Of a DNA stretch of 64,000 bases, positions 1 to 8,077 are shown one piece after another; position 1 is the stretch's first letter, and each line of letters begins with the position of its first letter. The DNA comes from AC-37 sp036389295. GTDB lineage: Bacteria > Actinomycetota > Thermoleophilia > Solirubrobacterales > Thermoleophilaceae. The notes under the pieces are model-generated. The model had not been told where the DNA came from. It worked only from the letters and a program-made list of their open reading frames with translations, and did no database searches. Where the stretch lies: positions 1 through 64,000 of the forward strand of contig DASVQB010000022.1 in the NCBI GenBank assembly GCA_036389295.1, in the 5' to 3' direction. Both the position numbers and the translations under genes were made by a program.

Positions 1-1584
1 AAGGTCCACCCGGTGCGTTCGCATTCGAACGCCGCCCAGGGCGGCATCAACGCCGCGCTGAACCCGGAGGACAGCTGGGAGTCGCACGCATTCGACACCG
101 TCAAGGGATCGGACTACCTCGGCGACCAGGACGCGATCGAGATCATGTGCCAGGAGGCGCCGAACGAGATCCTCACGCTCGAGCACCTCGGCGTCACGTT
201 CCACCGCAACGAGCACGGGCGGCTCGGCACCCGGGCATTCGGCGGGGCGTCCGCCGCCCGCACGTACTACGTCGCGGACATCACGGGTCAGGCGATCCTC
301 CACGTGCTCTACGAGCAGCTCATGAAGCACTCCGAGGTCTACCGCTACGAGGAGTGGTTCACGACCAACCTCGCGCTCGACGACGACGGCCACGTGGCCG
401 GCTGCATCGCGCGCAACATCCGCGACGGGTCGATGGAGATGTTCGCGGCGAAGACCGTGATCCTCGCCAGCGGCGGCAACGGGCAGATCTACAACCCCAC
501 CACCAACGCGCTGATCTGCACGGGCGACGGGATCGCGATGGCGTACCGGATCGGCGCCCCGCTGATGGACATGGAGATGGTGCAGTACCACCCGACCACG
601 CTCGCCGGCAACGGCCTCCTGATCACCGAGGGCGCCCGCGGCGAGGGCGCCCATCTCTACAACGCCCAGGGCGAGCGGTTCATGGAGAAGTACGCGCCCA
701 ACAAGATGGAGCTCGCCTCGCGCGACGTGGTCTCGCGCGCCGAGCAGACCGAGATCAACGAGGGCCGCGGGTTCGAGGACGGGACCGTCGCCCTCGACGT
801 GACGAAGGTCCCGCGCAAGCGGATCCACGAGGCGCTGCGCGAGATCGTGAACGTCGGCCGCGACTTCGCCGGCGTGGACATCACCCGCGAGCCGATCCAC
901 ATCAAGCCGGGCAACCACTACACGATGGGCGGGGTCAAGACCGACGCCACGGGCCGCACCGACATCCCGGGGCTGTACGCGGCGGGCGAGGTGGCGTGCG
1001 TGTCGGTCCACGGCGGCAACCGCCTCGGCGCCAACTCGCTGCTCGACACGCTGATCTTCGGCAAGCGCGCCGGCCGCGACGCCGCGCGCCACGCCTACAA
1101 CCACGCCAGGCCCGAGATCCCCCACTCGGTCCTCGCCGACGAGGAGCGCGGGCTCCAGGAGATCGTGCGCCGCGACGGCGGCGGCCGGCGCGTCTCGCAG
1201 GTCCGCGAGGAGCTCGGCCGCGCGATGGACGAGTACGTGGCGGTGTTCCGCGACGAGGAGGGCCTGCGCACCGCCGAGGAGATCGTCCAGCGCCTGCGCG
1301 AGGAGTCGAGGAGCGTCTGCATCGACGACAAGGGGACGGTCTTCAACCAGGACCTGATCGGGGCGATCGAGCTCGGGTTCATGCTCGACAACGCCGAGTG
1401 CGTGGTGGCGGGGGCGCTCGAGCGGCGCGAGAGCCGCGGGGCCCAGTACCGGACCGACTACCCCGAGCGGAACGACGACGACTGGCTCAAGCACATCGTC
1501 CTGAGCCAGGACGGCGACCGCCCGGCTGTCTCGTACTCTGAGGTGACGATCACGCAGTGGGAGCCGCAGGAGCGGACCTACTGA
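1..1584 (+). CDS. sdhA: Succinate dehydrogenase/fumarate reductase flavoprotein subunit (5' partial)
   Basis: Catalytic FAD subunit that interconverts succinate and fumarate at the membrane. The reading frame is open from base 1, so the start lies upstream of the window; the GTG at 13 is internal, because it lies just before the FAD-attachment motif RSHSNAAQGG, whose His carries covalent FAD in this family. Further family motifs are QYHPTTLAGNGLL in the capping/active-site region and HGGNRLGANSLLDTLIFG near the FAD-binding C-terminal part. It ends 13 bases before sdhB and forms one operon with sdhB and a CCG-domain subunit. The sequence alone does not tell whether it works mainly as succinate dehydrogenase or fumarate reductase. 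Confidence 0.95.
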   Translation, partial: KVHPVRSHSNAAQGGINAALNPEDSWESHAFDTVKGSDYLGDQDAIEIMCQEAPNEILTLEHLGVTFHRNEHGRLGTRAFGGASAARTYYVADITGQAILHVLYEQLMKHSEVYRYEEWFTTNLALDDDGHVAGCIARNIRDGSMEMFAAKTVILASGGNGQIYNPTTNALICTGDGIAMAYRIGAPLMDMEMVQYHPTTLAGNGLLITEGARGEGAHLYNAQGERFMEKYAPNKMELASRDVVSRAEQTEINEGRGFEDGTVALDVTKVPRKRIHEALREIVNVGRDFAGVDITREPIHIKPGNHYTMGGVKTDATGRTDIPGLYAAGEVACVSVHGGNRLGANSLLDTLIFGKRAGRDAARHAYNHARPEIPHSVLADEERGLQEIVRRDGGGRRVSQVREELGRAMDEYVAVFRDEEGLRTAEEIVQRLREESRSVCIDDKGTVFNQDLIGAIELGFMLDNAECVVAGALERRESRGAQYRTDYPERNDDDWLKHIVLSQDGDRPAVSYSEVTITQWEPQERTY

Positions 1585-1597
1585 GGTCCACCAGCTC

Positions 1598-2692
1598 ATG
1601 GCCGACTACACGCTGAGGATCCGCCGCTACGACCCGGAGTCCGGGCAGCCCGCCTACTGGCAGGACTTCTCCGTGGACCTGGACCCCGAGCGGTCGGTGC
1701 TCGACGGGATCCTGCGCGCCAAGTACGACGAGGACGGGTCGCTCGCGATCCGCTGCTCGTGCCAGGCGGCGATCTGCGGGTCCTGCGGCGTGCGGATCAA
1801 CGGCAGGTCGCGGCTCGCCTGCAACACGCTGCTGCGGGTGGCCGAGGAGGGCGCGCCGGACGGCGCGATCGTGGTCGAGCCGATGGGCAACATGCCCGTC
1901 CTCAAGGACCTGATCGTCGACATGGACGCGGTGCACTGGAAGAAGGTGCAGCGCGTCACCCCGTGGCTGCTCCCCGAGGGCGACCCGCCGGAGCGCGAGT
2001 ACGTCGTCGACCCGGAGTCGATGATCGACATCACGCAGTCGATGGCCTGCATCCACTGCGGCGCCTGCGTCTCGGCGTGCCTGTCGATGGAGGTGGACCC
2101 CGAGTTCGTCGGCCCCGCGGCGCTCGCCAAGGCCTACCGGTTCGTGGGCGACCCGCGCGACGCCCACGCCGAGGACCGGCTGCTCGACCTGGCCGAGGAC
2201 CCGCACGGCATCTACGACTGCACGCACTGCTTCGCGTGCATCGAGGTCTGCCCGAAGGACGTCGCCCCGATGAACCAGATCATGCGGCTGCGGCGGCGCG
2301 CCACCGGCGACTACGGGATCAAGGACCGCAACAACGGCTACGGCCACGAGAAGGCGTTCGTCGACCTGATCGGCAAGTACGGCACGCTGCCGGAGGCGCA
2401 GCTGATCCCCAAGTCGTACGGCGACGGCAGCCTGCTGAAGTCGCAGGTCAAGCCCGCGGCCCTGCGCGAGCTGACCGCCAAGCTGCCGACGGTGATCCGC
2501 GGCCTCGCCTCCGGGAAGGTCTCGCCGAAGGTCGCCCTGATCCACCACAAGCTGCCGGACCAGGACCAGATCCGCCGGATCTACGAGGAGGTCGAGTCGC
2601 GCGACGAGCGCGTCGAGCTGAACCTCTACATCGTGGGCGAGGACGGCGACGAGGAGGAGGGCGCGATGACCGAGACAGGAGGGGAGGCGTGA
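1598..2692 (+). CDS. sdhB: Succinate dehydrogenase/fumarate reductase iron-sulfur subunit, long form
   Basis: Electron-transfer subunit of 364 residues. An N-terminal plant-type [2Fe-2S] ferredoxin domain carries CSCQAAICGSC followed by LAC. A bacterial ferredoxin-like half carries CIHCGACVSAC and CTHCFACIEVCPKD for the 4Fe-4S/3Fe-4S clusters. SdhB proteins are usually about 230-260 residues; this one has about 110 extra C-terminal residues ending in an acidic tail (EDGDEEEG). Long C-termini are known in SdhB partners of non-classical, SdhE-type complexes, which fits the next gene. ATG start; its TGA overlaps the GTG of the downstream gene (GTGA at 2689-2692), indicating translational coupling. 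Confidence 0.93.
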   Translation: MADYTLRIRRYDPESGQPAYWQDFSVDLDPERSVLDGILRAKYDEDGSLAIRCSCQAAICGSCGVRINGRSRLACNTLLRVAEEGAPDGAIVVEPMGNMPVLKDLIVDMDAVHWKKVQRVTPWLLPEGDPPEREYVVDPESMIDITQSMACIHCGACVSACLSMEVDPEFVGPAALAKAYRFVGDPRDAHAEDRLLDLAEDPHGIYDCTHCFACIEVCPKDVAPMNQIMRLRRRATGDYGIKDRNNGYGHEKAFVDLIGKYGTLPEAQLIPKSYGDGSLLKSQVKPAALRELTAKLPTVIRGLASGKVSPKVALIHHKLPDQDQIRRIYEEVESRDERVELNLYIVGEDGDEEEGAMTETGGEA

Positions 2693-3591
2693 AGCTCGCC
2701 TACTGGCCCGGCTGCGTGTCGCGCGGCTTCACCCCGGAGCTGCACGGAGCGATGGCCGCCGTGGCCCCGCGGCTCGACCTCGAGCTCGTCCAGCTCGACC
2801 GCGCGAACTGCTGCGGCGCCGGCGTGATCGCCGAGCACAACCAGGAGCTGGTCGACACGCTCAACGCCCGCACGTTCGCGCTCGCCCAGCAGGTCGACGG
2901 CGCCGCCGGGATGATGAACATCTGCTCGACCTGCCAGGGCGCGCAGTCGGAGTGCCAGGAGCGGCTCGACGCCGACTCGGCCTACCGCGCGCACATCAAC
3001 GGCAACCTCGACGCCGAGGAGCTCGCCTACGAGCGCGGCGGCGGGTGGTGGAACAAGAACTTCCTCTGGCTGCTCGTCGAGGAGATCGGGCTCGACAAGC
3101 TGCGCGATCGGGTCGTGCGGCCGCTCTCCGGGCTCCGGGTCGGGCCGTTCTACGGCTGCTACGTCGTCCGCCCGACCAAGCGGCTCGGCTTCGACGAGCA
3201 CCCCGAGCGCGACAAGTACCTCGACTGGGTGATCGACGCGGTGGGGGCCGAGCCGGTCCCGTACGCCGGGAGCCACAAGTGCTGCGGCTTCCCGGTCGTG
3301 ACGATGAACCGGGTCACGTCGCTGCGCCAGGCGGGCCGCCACATGGCGGACGCGCTCGACGCCGGCGCGGACTGCGTGGTCACGCCGTGCCCGCTCTGCC
3401 ACCTGAACCTCGACCTCCAGCAGCCCGAGGCGCAGCCGTTCGTCGAGCGCGACCTCGGCATCCCGGTCCTCCACCTGCCGCAGCTCGTCGGCTTGGCGCT
3501 CGGGCTCGAGCCGAAGGAGCTCGGCATGCACCGCCACGTGGTCAAGACCGACGCGGTCCAGGCGAAGGTCGCGGAGCTCGCGGCCGTCTGA
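2689..3591 (+). CDS. CCG-domain (HdrB/SdhE-like) third subunit of succinate:quinone oxidoreductase
   Basis: A 300-residue protein with two cysteine-rich CCG domains. The first has WPGC, ANCCGAG and CSTC; the second has YGCY, HKCCGFP and CPLC. This is the signature of heterodisulfide reductase subunit B and of the SdhE/MfrE subunit of non-classical complexes, where it replaces the heme-b anchors and passes electrons to or from the quinone pool. It starts at GTG 2689 inside the sdhB stop region with a 4-base overlap. No classical SdhC/SdhD anchor follows, since the next gene is a glycosidase; anchors upstream of the window cannot be excluded. It should not be confused with the small flavinylation factor also called SdhE. 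Confidence 0.85.
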   Translation: MKLAYWPGCVSRGFTPELHGAMAAVAPRLDLELVQLDRANCCGAGVIAEHNQELVDTLNARTFALAQQVDGAAGMMNICSTCQGAQSECQERLDADSAYRAHINGNLDAEELAYERGGGWWNKNFLWLLVEEIGLDKLRDRVVRPLSGLRVGPFYGCYVVRPTKRLGFDEHPERDKYLDWVIDAVGAEPVPYAGSHKCCGFPVVTMNRVTSLRQAGRHMADALDAGADCVVTPCPLCHLNLDLQQPEAQPFVERDLGIPVLHLPQLVGLALGLEPKELGMHRHVVKTDAVQAKVAELAAV

Positions 3592-3595
3592 TCCC

Positions 3596-6037
3596 GTGCG
3601 GGCCGCCGCCGGCTGCCTGCTGCTCCTCCTGCTCCTGCCGCCGGCCGGCGCGGACGCCGCGAGCGTCGACGCCGGCTCGCTCCGCGCGGAGGTCGGCGCC
3701 GACCCGTGGCGGCTCGCGTTCGTCGACCGCTCCGGCCGGCCGGTGCTCGGCGAGGCCGCCGGGACGGGGACGGGCGCGGTCGGCGCGCTCGGCTTCCGGA
3801 CCGGCGCCGGCAGCTGGTTCCACGCCACCCGCGTCGTGTCGGAGCGCCGCGACGGCGAGGCCTGGCTCGCCGACGTCGCGACGAGCGACCCGCTCGGCCG
3901 CCGGCTGTCGGTGTCGATCGCGCCGGACGGCGACGGCATCGTCCGCGTGCGCGCCGCGGTGGAGGGCGGCGGCGCGGACGTGGCGGGCGCCGGCATCGCG
4001 TTCGACGCGCCGGCCGGCGAGCGCTACCTCGGCTTCGGCGAGCGCTCGAACGCGGTCGACCAGCGCGGCAACGAGGTCGAGAGCTTCGTCTCCGACGGCC
4101 CGTACCAGCCGGAGGAGCGCGCGTTCATCGCGGCGTTCGTCCCGCCGCAGGGCTTCCACCCGCGCGACGACGCCACCTACTTCCCGATGCCGTGGCTCGT
4201 CTCGACTCGCGGGTACGGCTTCCTGGTCGACAACACCGAGACGAGCCGGTTCCGGCTCGGGACCGAGCGGGAGGACGCCTGGACCGTCGAGGTCGACGCC
4301 CCCGAGATCGTGTTCCGCGTCTTCGCCGGGCCGGACCCCGCGGCGGTGGTGCGGCGGCTCACCGGCCGGATCGGCCGCCAGCCGCCGGTCGAGCCGTACC
4401 AGCTCGGGCCCTGGTACCAGCCGCGCGGCGACGAGCCGGCGCAGCTCGACGCGCTGATCGCCGCCGACGTGCCGCTCTCGCTCGCGCAGACCTACACCCA
4501 CTACCTGCCGTGCGGCGACCACGTCGCGCGCCGCGAGGCCGACCGCGCGCGCGTGCGGCGCTTCCACGACGCCGGGCTGGCCGTGACGACCTACTTCAAC
4601 CCGATGGTCTGCACCGACTACGAGCCCGTGTACGGCGAGGGCGTCGCCCAGGGCGCGTTCACGCGGACCCGGACCGGCGACCCGTACACCTACAAGTACA
4701 CGGGGTCGACGGTCTTCCTGGTCGCGCAGGTCGACTTCTCGGAGGAGCCCGGGCGGCGCTTCTACGCGGGGCTGCTGGGCGAGGCGCTCGCCGACGGCTA
4801 CGACGGCTGGATGGAGGACTTCGGCGAGTACACCCCGCCCGACTCGCGGTCGGCGAACGGGATGGACGGCGCCCAGATGCACAACCTCTACCCCGTCCAG
4901 TACCACTGCGCGGCGGCGCGGGCGGTGCAGGGCCGCTCGCCGGCGCCGGCCCGCTTCGTCCGCTCGGGGTGGACCGGCGTGGCGCCGTGCGCCCAGGTCG
5001 TATGGGGCGGCGACCCGACGACCGGCTGGGGGTTCGACGGCCTGCGGTCGGTCGTCCACCAGGGGCTCGGCCTGGGCCTGTCCGGCATCGGCCGCTACGG
5101 CTCTGACGTGGGCGGCTTCTTCGCGCTGGGCGCGAACCAGCTCACGCCCGAGCTGCTCGTCCGCTGGATCGAGCTCGGCGCGGTGTCCGGCGTGATGCGG
5201 ACCCAGGCGAACGGCTTCGCCGTGCCCGAGCGGGAGCGGCCCCAGATCTCCGACCCGGAGGTGCTGCCGCACTGGCGGCGCTGGGCGAAGCTCCGCACCC
5301 AGCTCCAGCCGTACCTGCTGGGCGCGGAGGCGGACTACCGCCGGACCGGCGCGCCGGTCATGCGCCACCTGGCGCTGGCGTACCCCGCCGACGGCCGGGC
5401 GGCGGCGACCGACGACGCGTTCCTGTTCGGCCCCGACCTCCTGGCCGCGCCGGTGCTCGAGCCGGGGGCTACGACCCGGTCGCTGTACCTGCCGGCCGGC
5501 CGCTGGGTCGACCTCTGGCGGAGCGTCGCGTACGACCCGCGCGGCGGCGGCCTGCGGCTGGGCCGGGCGCGCGTGCTCACGGGCGCGCGCGACGTGGAGC
5601 TGCCGGCGCCGCTCGCCGAGCTGCCCCTGCTGGCCCGCGCGGGGACGATCCTGCCGCTGCTCCCGCCGGACGTGGACACGCTGACGGGCTACGGCTCGGG
5701 GAGGCGCCAGGTCCGAGCCCGCGACCGCCGCGGGTCGATGCGCCTCCTGGCCCTCCCGCGCGGGACGTCGACCGCCAGGATGGGCGCCGGCGAGCGGCTC
5801 GCGTCGACCGAGTCCCGGGGCGGCTGGAGGCTGACGATCCGCGGCCGGCGCCTGCGCCGCTACGCGCTCCAGGCGAGCACGTCGACGCTCCGGCGGAGGC
5901 TCGTGCCGTGCGGCGTGAGCCTGGCCGGCCGAGCGCTCCCGCGCCGAGCCTGGAGCTACGACCGCAGGCTGCGCGTGCTGCGCGCCGACTTCGCGCTGCG
6001 GTCGGGCTCGCTGCGCGTCGCCGCCTGCCGGCGCTGA
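3596..6037 (+). CDS. Secreted glycoside hydrolase family 31 enzyme
   Basis: An 813-residue GH31 (alpha-glucosidase/alpha-xylosidase superfamily) protein. The N-terminus is a Sec signal peptide (Leu-rich core LLLLLLLPPAGADA). The catalytic nucleophile is Asp408 in WMEDFGEY and the acid/base is Asp473 in VWGGD, followed by GSDVGGFF, all in the order expected for the family barrel; Arg-rich beta domains follow. MEDFGEY is close to the nucleophile motif of the sulfoquinovosidase YihQ branch, but the substrate cannot be assigned without alignment of the binding residues. The GTG start lies only 4 bases after the SQR operon stop, so it may be read through from it, although a functional link is not obvious. 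Confidence 0.85.
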   Translation: MRAAAGCLLLLLLLPPAGADAASVDAGSLRAEVGADPWRLAFVDRSGRPVLGEAAGTGTGAVGALGFRTGAGSWFHATRVVSERRDGEAWLADVATSDPLGRRLSVSIAPDGDGIVRVRAAVEGGGADVAGAGIAFDAPAGERYLGFGERSNAVDQRGNEVESFVSDGPYQPEERAFIAAFVPPQGFHPRDDATYFPMPWLVSTRGYGFLVDNTETSRFRLGTEREDAWTVEVDAPEIVFRVFAGPDPAAVVRRLTGRIGRQPPVEPYQLGPWYQPRGDEPAQLDALIAADVPLSLAQTYTHYLPCGDHVARREADRARVRRFHDAGLAVTTYFNPMVCTDYEPVYGEGVAQGAFTRTRTGDPYTYKYTGSTVFLVAQVDFSEEPGRRFYAGLLGEALADGYDGWMEDFGEYTPPDSRSANGMDGAQMHNLYPVQYHCAAARAVQGRSPAPARFVRSGWTGVAPCAQVVWGGDPTTGWGFDGLRSVVHQGLGLGLSGIGRYGSDVGGFFALGANQLTPELLVRWIELGAVSGVMRTQANGFAVPERERPQISDPEVLPHWRRWAKLRTQLQPYLLGAEADYRRTGAPVMRHLALAYPADGRAAATDDAFLFGPDLLAAPVLEPGATTRSLYLPAGRWVDLWRSVAYDPRGGGLRLGRARVLTGARDVELPAPLAELPLLARAGTILPLLPPDVDTLTGYGSGRRQVRARDRRGSMRLLALPRGTSTARMGAGERLASTESRGGWRLTIRGRRLRRYALQASTSTLRRRLVPCGVSLAGRALPRRAWSYDRRLRVLRADFALRSGSLRVAACRR

Positions 6038-6077
6038 GGGACGGGTGCTGAGGGGCGGCGCCGAGGCGGCGCCCGGC

Positions 6078-6743
6078 CTACTTCGAGCAGTCGGCGTCCA
6101 CCTCGATCGCCCTGACGTCCGCCAGCGCGACCTCCTGATCGTTCCCGCCCTTCGTCTTGACCCGCAGCCTGCCCGCGTGGACGCCCTGCGAGGTGCCGCA
6201 CAGCGGGGTGCCGGCGGCCGCCGTGACCCGGATCTTCGGCGGGGTCGGGTCGGGCGCCTCGGTGCCGAACCACGTGAAGCCGATCCCGGCGACGAACAGG
6301 ATCATCGCGACGGCGGACGCCTTCTGCGCGTTCTTCAGGTCCTCGACCGCGTCCGCCGCGAGCTGGCTCTTGAGCACCGGGAGGCCGCCGGCGGCGAGCA
6401 GTTCGTCGACGGAGCGCCGCTTCGGCTGGCCGTTGGCCGCGCTGAGCCCGTACCAGGCGGCGATCGCCGCGAAGGCGACCGCGAGGATGAAGACGACCGC
6501 GATCAGGATCTTCCAGGTGTCGTCGAAGTCGTCGATCGACTCCTTCCCCTTGATCAGCCCGAAGCCGGTCACGACGGCGATCAGCCCCGCGAGGCCGTTG
6601 CGCCACGCCTCGGCCGTCTTGCGGGTGCCCTCGAGCTCGCCCTCCCTGGCCTTCACGATCTCCTGCTCGAGGGTCTGCGCGACCGTGCTCGTGCGCCGCG
6701 GCGACGGGACCACGCGGGCGGGCGTCCCGCCGGGCCCGGTCAC
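6078..6743 (-). CDS. Membrane protein of unknown function with extracytoplasmic domain
   Basis: I do not recognise a family in this 221-residue protein. An N-terminal helix rich in Glu/Lys/Arg precedes two hydrophobic stretches (GLAGLIAVVTGFGLI and ILIAVVFILAVAFAAIAAWY). A soluble segment follows, then a third membrane span (ASAVAMILFVAGIGFTWFG) and a small C-terminal domain with two cysteines (PLCGT and the last-but-two residue), probably outside the cytoplasm. The GTG start at 6743 overlaps the stop of the upstream gene by 4 bases, so the two form an operon. A start further upstream would extend into that gene and is less likely. Confidence 0.65.
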   Translation of the reverse strand: MTGPGGTPARVVPSPRRTSTVAQTLEQEIVKAREGELEGTRKTAEAWRNGLAGLIAVVTGFGLIKGKESIDDFDDTWKILIAVVFILAVAFAAIAAWYGLSAANGQPKRRSVDELLAAGGLPVLKSQLAADAVEDLKNAQKASAVAMILFVAGIGFTWFGTEAPDPTPPKIRVTAAAGTPLCGTSQGVHAGRLRVKTKGGNDQEVALADVRAIEVDADCSK

Positions 6744-7075
6744 GGCCACACCACCCGGACCGCGAAGACCGCGTTGCAGCCCGTGCTGCCGTCGGGACGG
6801 CCCTCGTGCGGCTCGTCGCACTGGCAGCGGGCGTCCACGATCGTGTCGCCGCTCCGGGTCTCGACGCCGAGCGCCTCGGCGTTCGCCGTCACGTCGACGC
6901 CGTGGACGAGGAACAGCGGGTGGCTGAACTCCATCGGGTGGGCGCAGCGCGGGCAGGCGCCGTGGAGGCGGATCTCGGACGGGCGCGTGCCGTCGGGCAG
7001 GAGGGAGGCCTGGATCGTCTTCGCCGCCTCTGGCGAGTAGTCCATCGGCTCCGGGAGCCAGCCCTGGTCGCTCAT
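6740..7075 (-). CDS. Small cysteine-rich (zinc-ribbon-like) protein of unknown function
   Basis: A 111-residue soluble protein from ATG 7075. It has a CPRC motif (GACPRCAHPMEF) and a later CQCDE motif plus another Cys (STGCNAVF), which could make a small metal site. No known family is recognised. It is first in a two-gene operon with the membrane protein at 6078-6743 (GTGA overlap). A strong intrinsic terminator lies only about 30 bases before its start codon, so the operon either has a promoter inside that short gap or is controlled by attenuation. Confidence 0.6.
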   Translation of the reverse strand: MSDQGWLPEPMDYSPEAAKTIQASLLPDGTRPSEIRLHGACPRCAHPMEFSHPLFLVHGVDVTANAEALGVETRSGDTIVDARCQCDEPHEGRPDGSTGCNAVFAVRVVWP

Positions 7076-7103
7076 GCGGCGCACTCTACGAACAGCCCCA
7101 GAC

Positions 7104-7133
7104 GCGAAAAACCCGCCAGTTGCCTGGCGGGTT
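7104..7133 (-). terminator. Intrinsic terminator (leftward)
   Basis: A perfect 10-base-pair stem (7110-7119 with 7124-7133) and a 4-base loop. Read on the minus strand it is followed at once by TTTTT, a textbook Rho-independent terminator. In the plus direction the hairpin is followed by GC-rich sequence without a U-tract, so it acts leftward only. It lies in the 5' region of the 6740-7075 gene rather than after a gene, so it ends either a small RNA or a leader transcript. Confidence 0.75.
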
Positions 7134-7260
7134 CTCGCGGTGCGGCGTACCCCTACGCGCCCTGGGAAGCTATGAAAGTCTTCGTCGGGGCCTCCCTCCC
7201 GACTGAATGAATGGTTCCCTGCATCGGCCGATCCCACGTCCCCCGCGGGGTGTGAAATGA
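7104..7260 (-). ncRNA. Candidate small RNA or attenuated leader
   Basis: The roughly 320-base gap between the divergent genes at 7075 and 7397 contains no convincing gene. On the minus strand it holds a stretch ending in the U5 terminator at 7104-7133. Upstream of that hairpin are further self-complementary blocks, for example CGGGGCC next to AGGCCCCG-type sequence around 7185-7200 and the palindrome TCGGCCGA near 7225. I could not match it to a riboswitch or known RNA consensus. The 5' boundary is arbitrary. Confidence 0.3.
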
Positions 7261-7396
7261 GGGGGATCTTTGCGTTAGGCCTCACCGGGTCGCTGGGGGG
7301 ACGTCGGGTGAGGGGATGGGTATACGGCGATCCCCCCTCCCTCCCCCATTTGCGCTAGGATCGGCGCTCTCATGGGCGCAGGGAGCGAGATCTAGC

Positions 7397-8077
7397 GTGG
7401 CCGCGCGCATCACGATCGTCTCCGCGCGCTTCGAGGACCTCGTCTCGATCGGCCTCGGGGCGCTGATCTCCGAGGACCCGAACCTCGAGCTCGTGGCGAG
7501 CGACGTGGACCTCGACCGGCTCGAGGCGGAGCTCGACGAGCACAAGCCGTCGGTCGTCCTCCTGAACTTCGGCTCGCTGCCGAACCCGGCGATGATCTAC
7601 CAGCTCCACCAGGGCCACCCGGACACGCGGATCGTGGTCCTCTCGAACCGCCCGACGGCGGCCGAGTGCAACCAGCTCCTGTCGTTCGGGGCCACCGCCT
7701 GCATCTCGAAGGAGACGCAGGGCCGCGACATCATCAACGCGATCCACCTCGCCTCGCGGGGGATGCACGTGCTGCCGCGGTCCGCCAGCGCCACCACCGG
7801 CGGGAGCGACGAGCGCTTCGGCCTGCCGGCGCCCGACCTGCTGACGCCCCGCGAGGCCGACGTCCTCGAGCTGCTCCAGCGCGGCCTGACCAACGCGCAG
7901 ATCGCGCACGAGCTGTCGATCGGCGTCGAGACCGTCCGCACGCACGCGCGCAACATCTACTCGAAGCTCGGCATCTCCACGCGCCGCGACCTGGCGCGGA
8001 TCGGCCGCCCCGAGAGCGGGGCGCCGGCCGCTACGCCGCCTGCTGCGGGCGCTGCTGGAGCAGTCCCCGCGCGCTGA
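7397..8077 (+). CDS. LuxR/NarL-family regulator with atypical receiver
   Basis: A 226-residue response-regulator-like protein. Residues 1 to about 120 form a receiver-type fold and the C-terminal part is a LuxR HTH (LTPREADVLELLQRGLTNAQ, then GVETVRTHARNIYSKLGI). The usual phospho-acceptor Asp is replaced: the beta-3 strand reads VVLLNFGS, with Asn where Asp is expected, although the Lys of CISKE is kept. It may therefore act without phosphorylation. GTG 7397 is chosen because GGGAGCGAG lies just upstream. No histidine kinase is adjacent. Its 3' end overlaps the convergent asd gene by 47 bases. Confidence 0.85.
   Translation: MAARITIVSARFEDLVSIGLGALISEDPNLELVASDVDLDRLEAELDEHKPSVVLLNFGSLPNPAMIYQLHQGHPDTRIVVLSNRPTAAECNQLLSFGATACISKETQGRDIINAIHLASRGMHVLPRSASATTGGSDERFGLPAPDLLTPREADVLELLQRGLTNAQIAHELSIGVETVRTHARNIYSKLGISTRRDLARIGRPESGAPAATPPAAGAAGAVPAR

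Noticed and set aside
7174..7210. A 12-residue peptide frame (MKVFVGASLPTE) inside the gap
   Set aside because: No ribosome-binding site and no supporting context; it lies opposite the candidate RNA.
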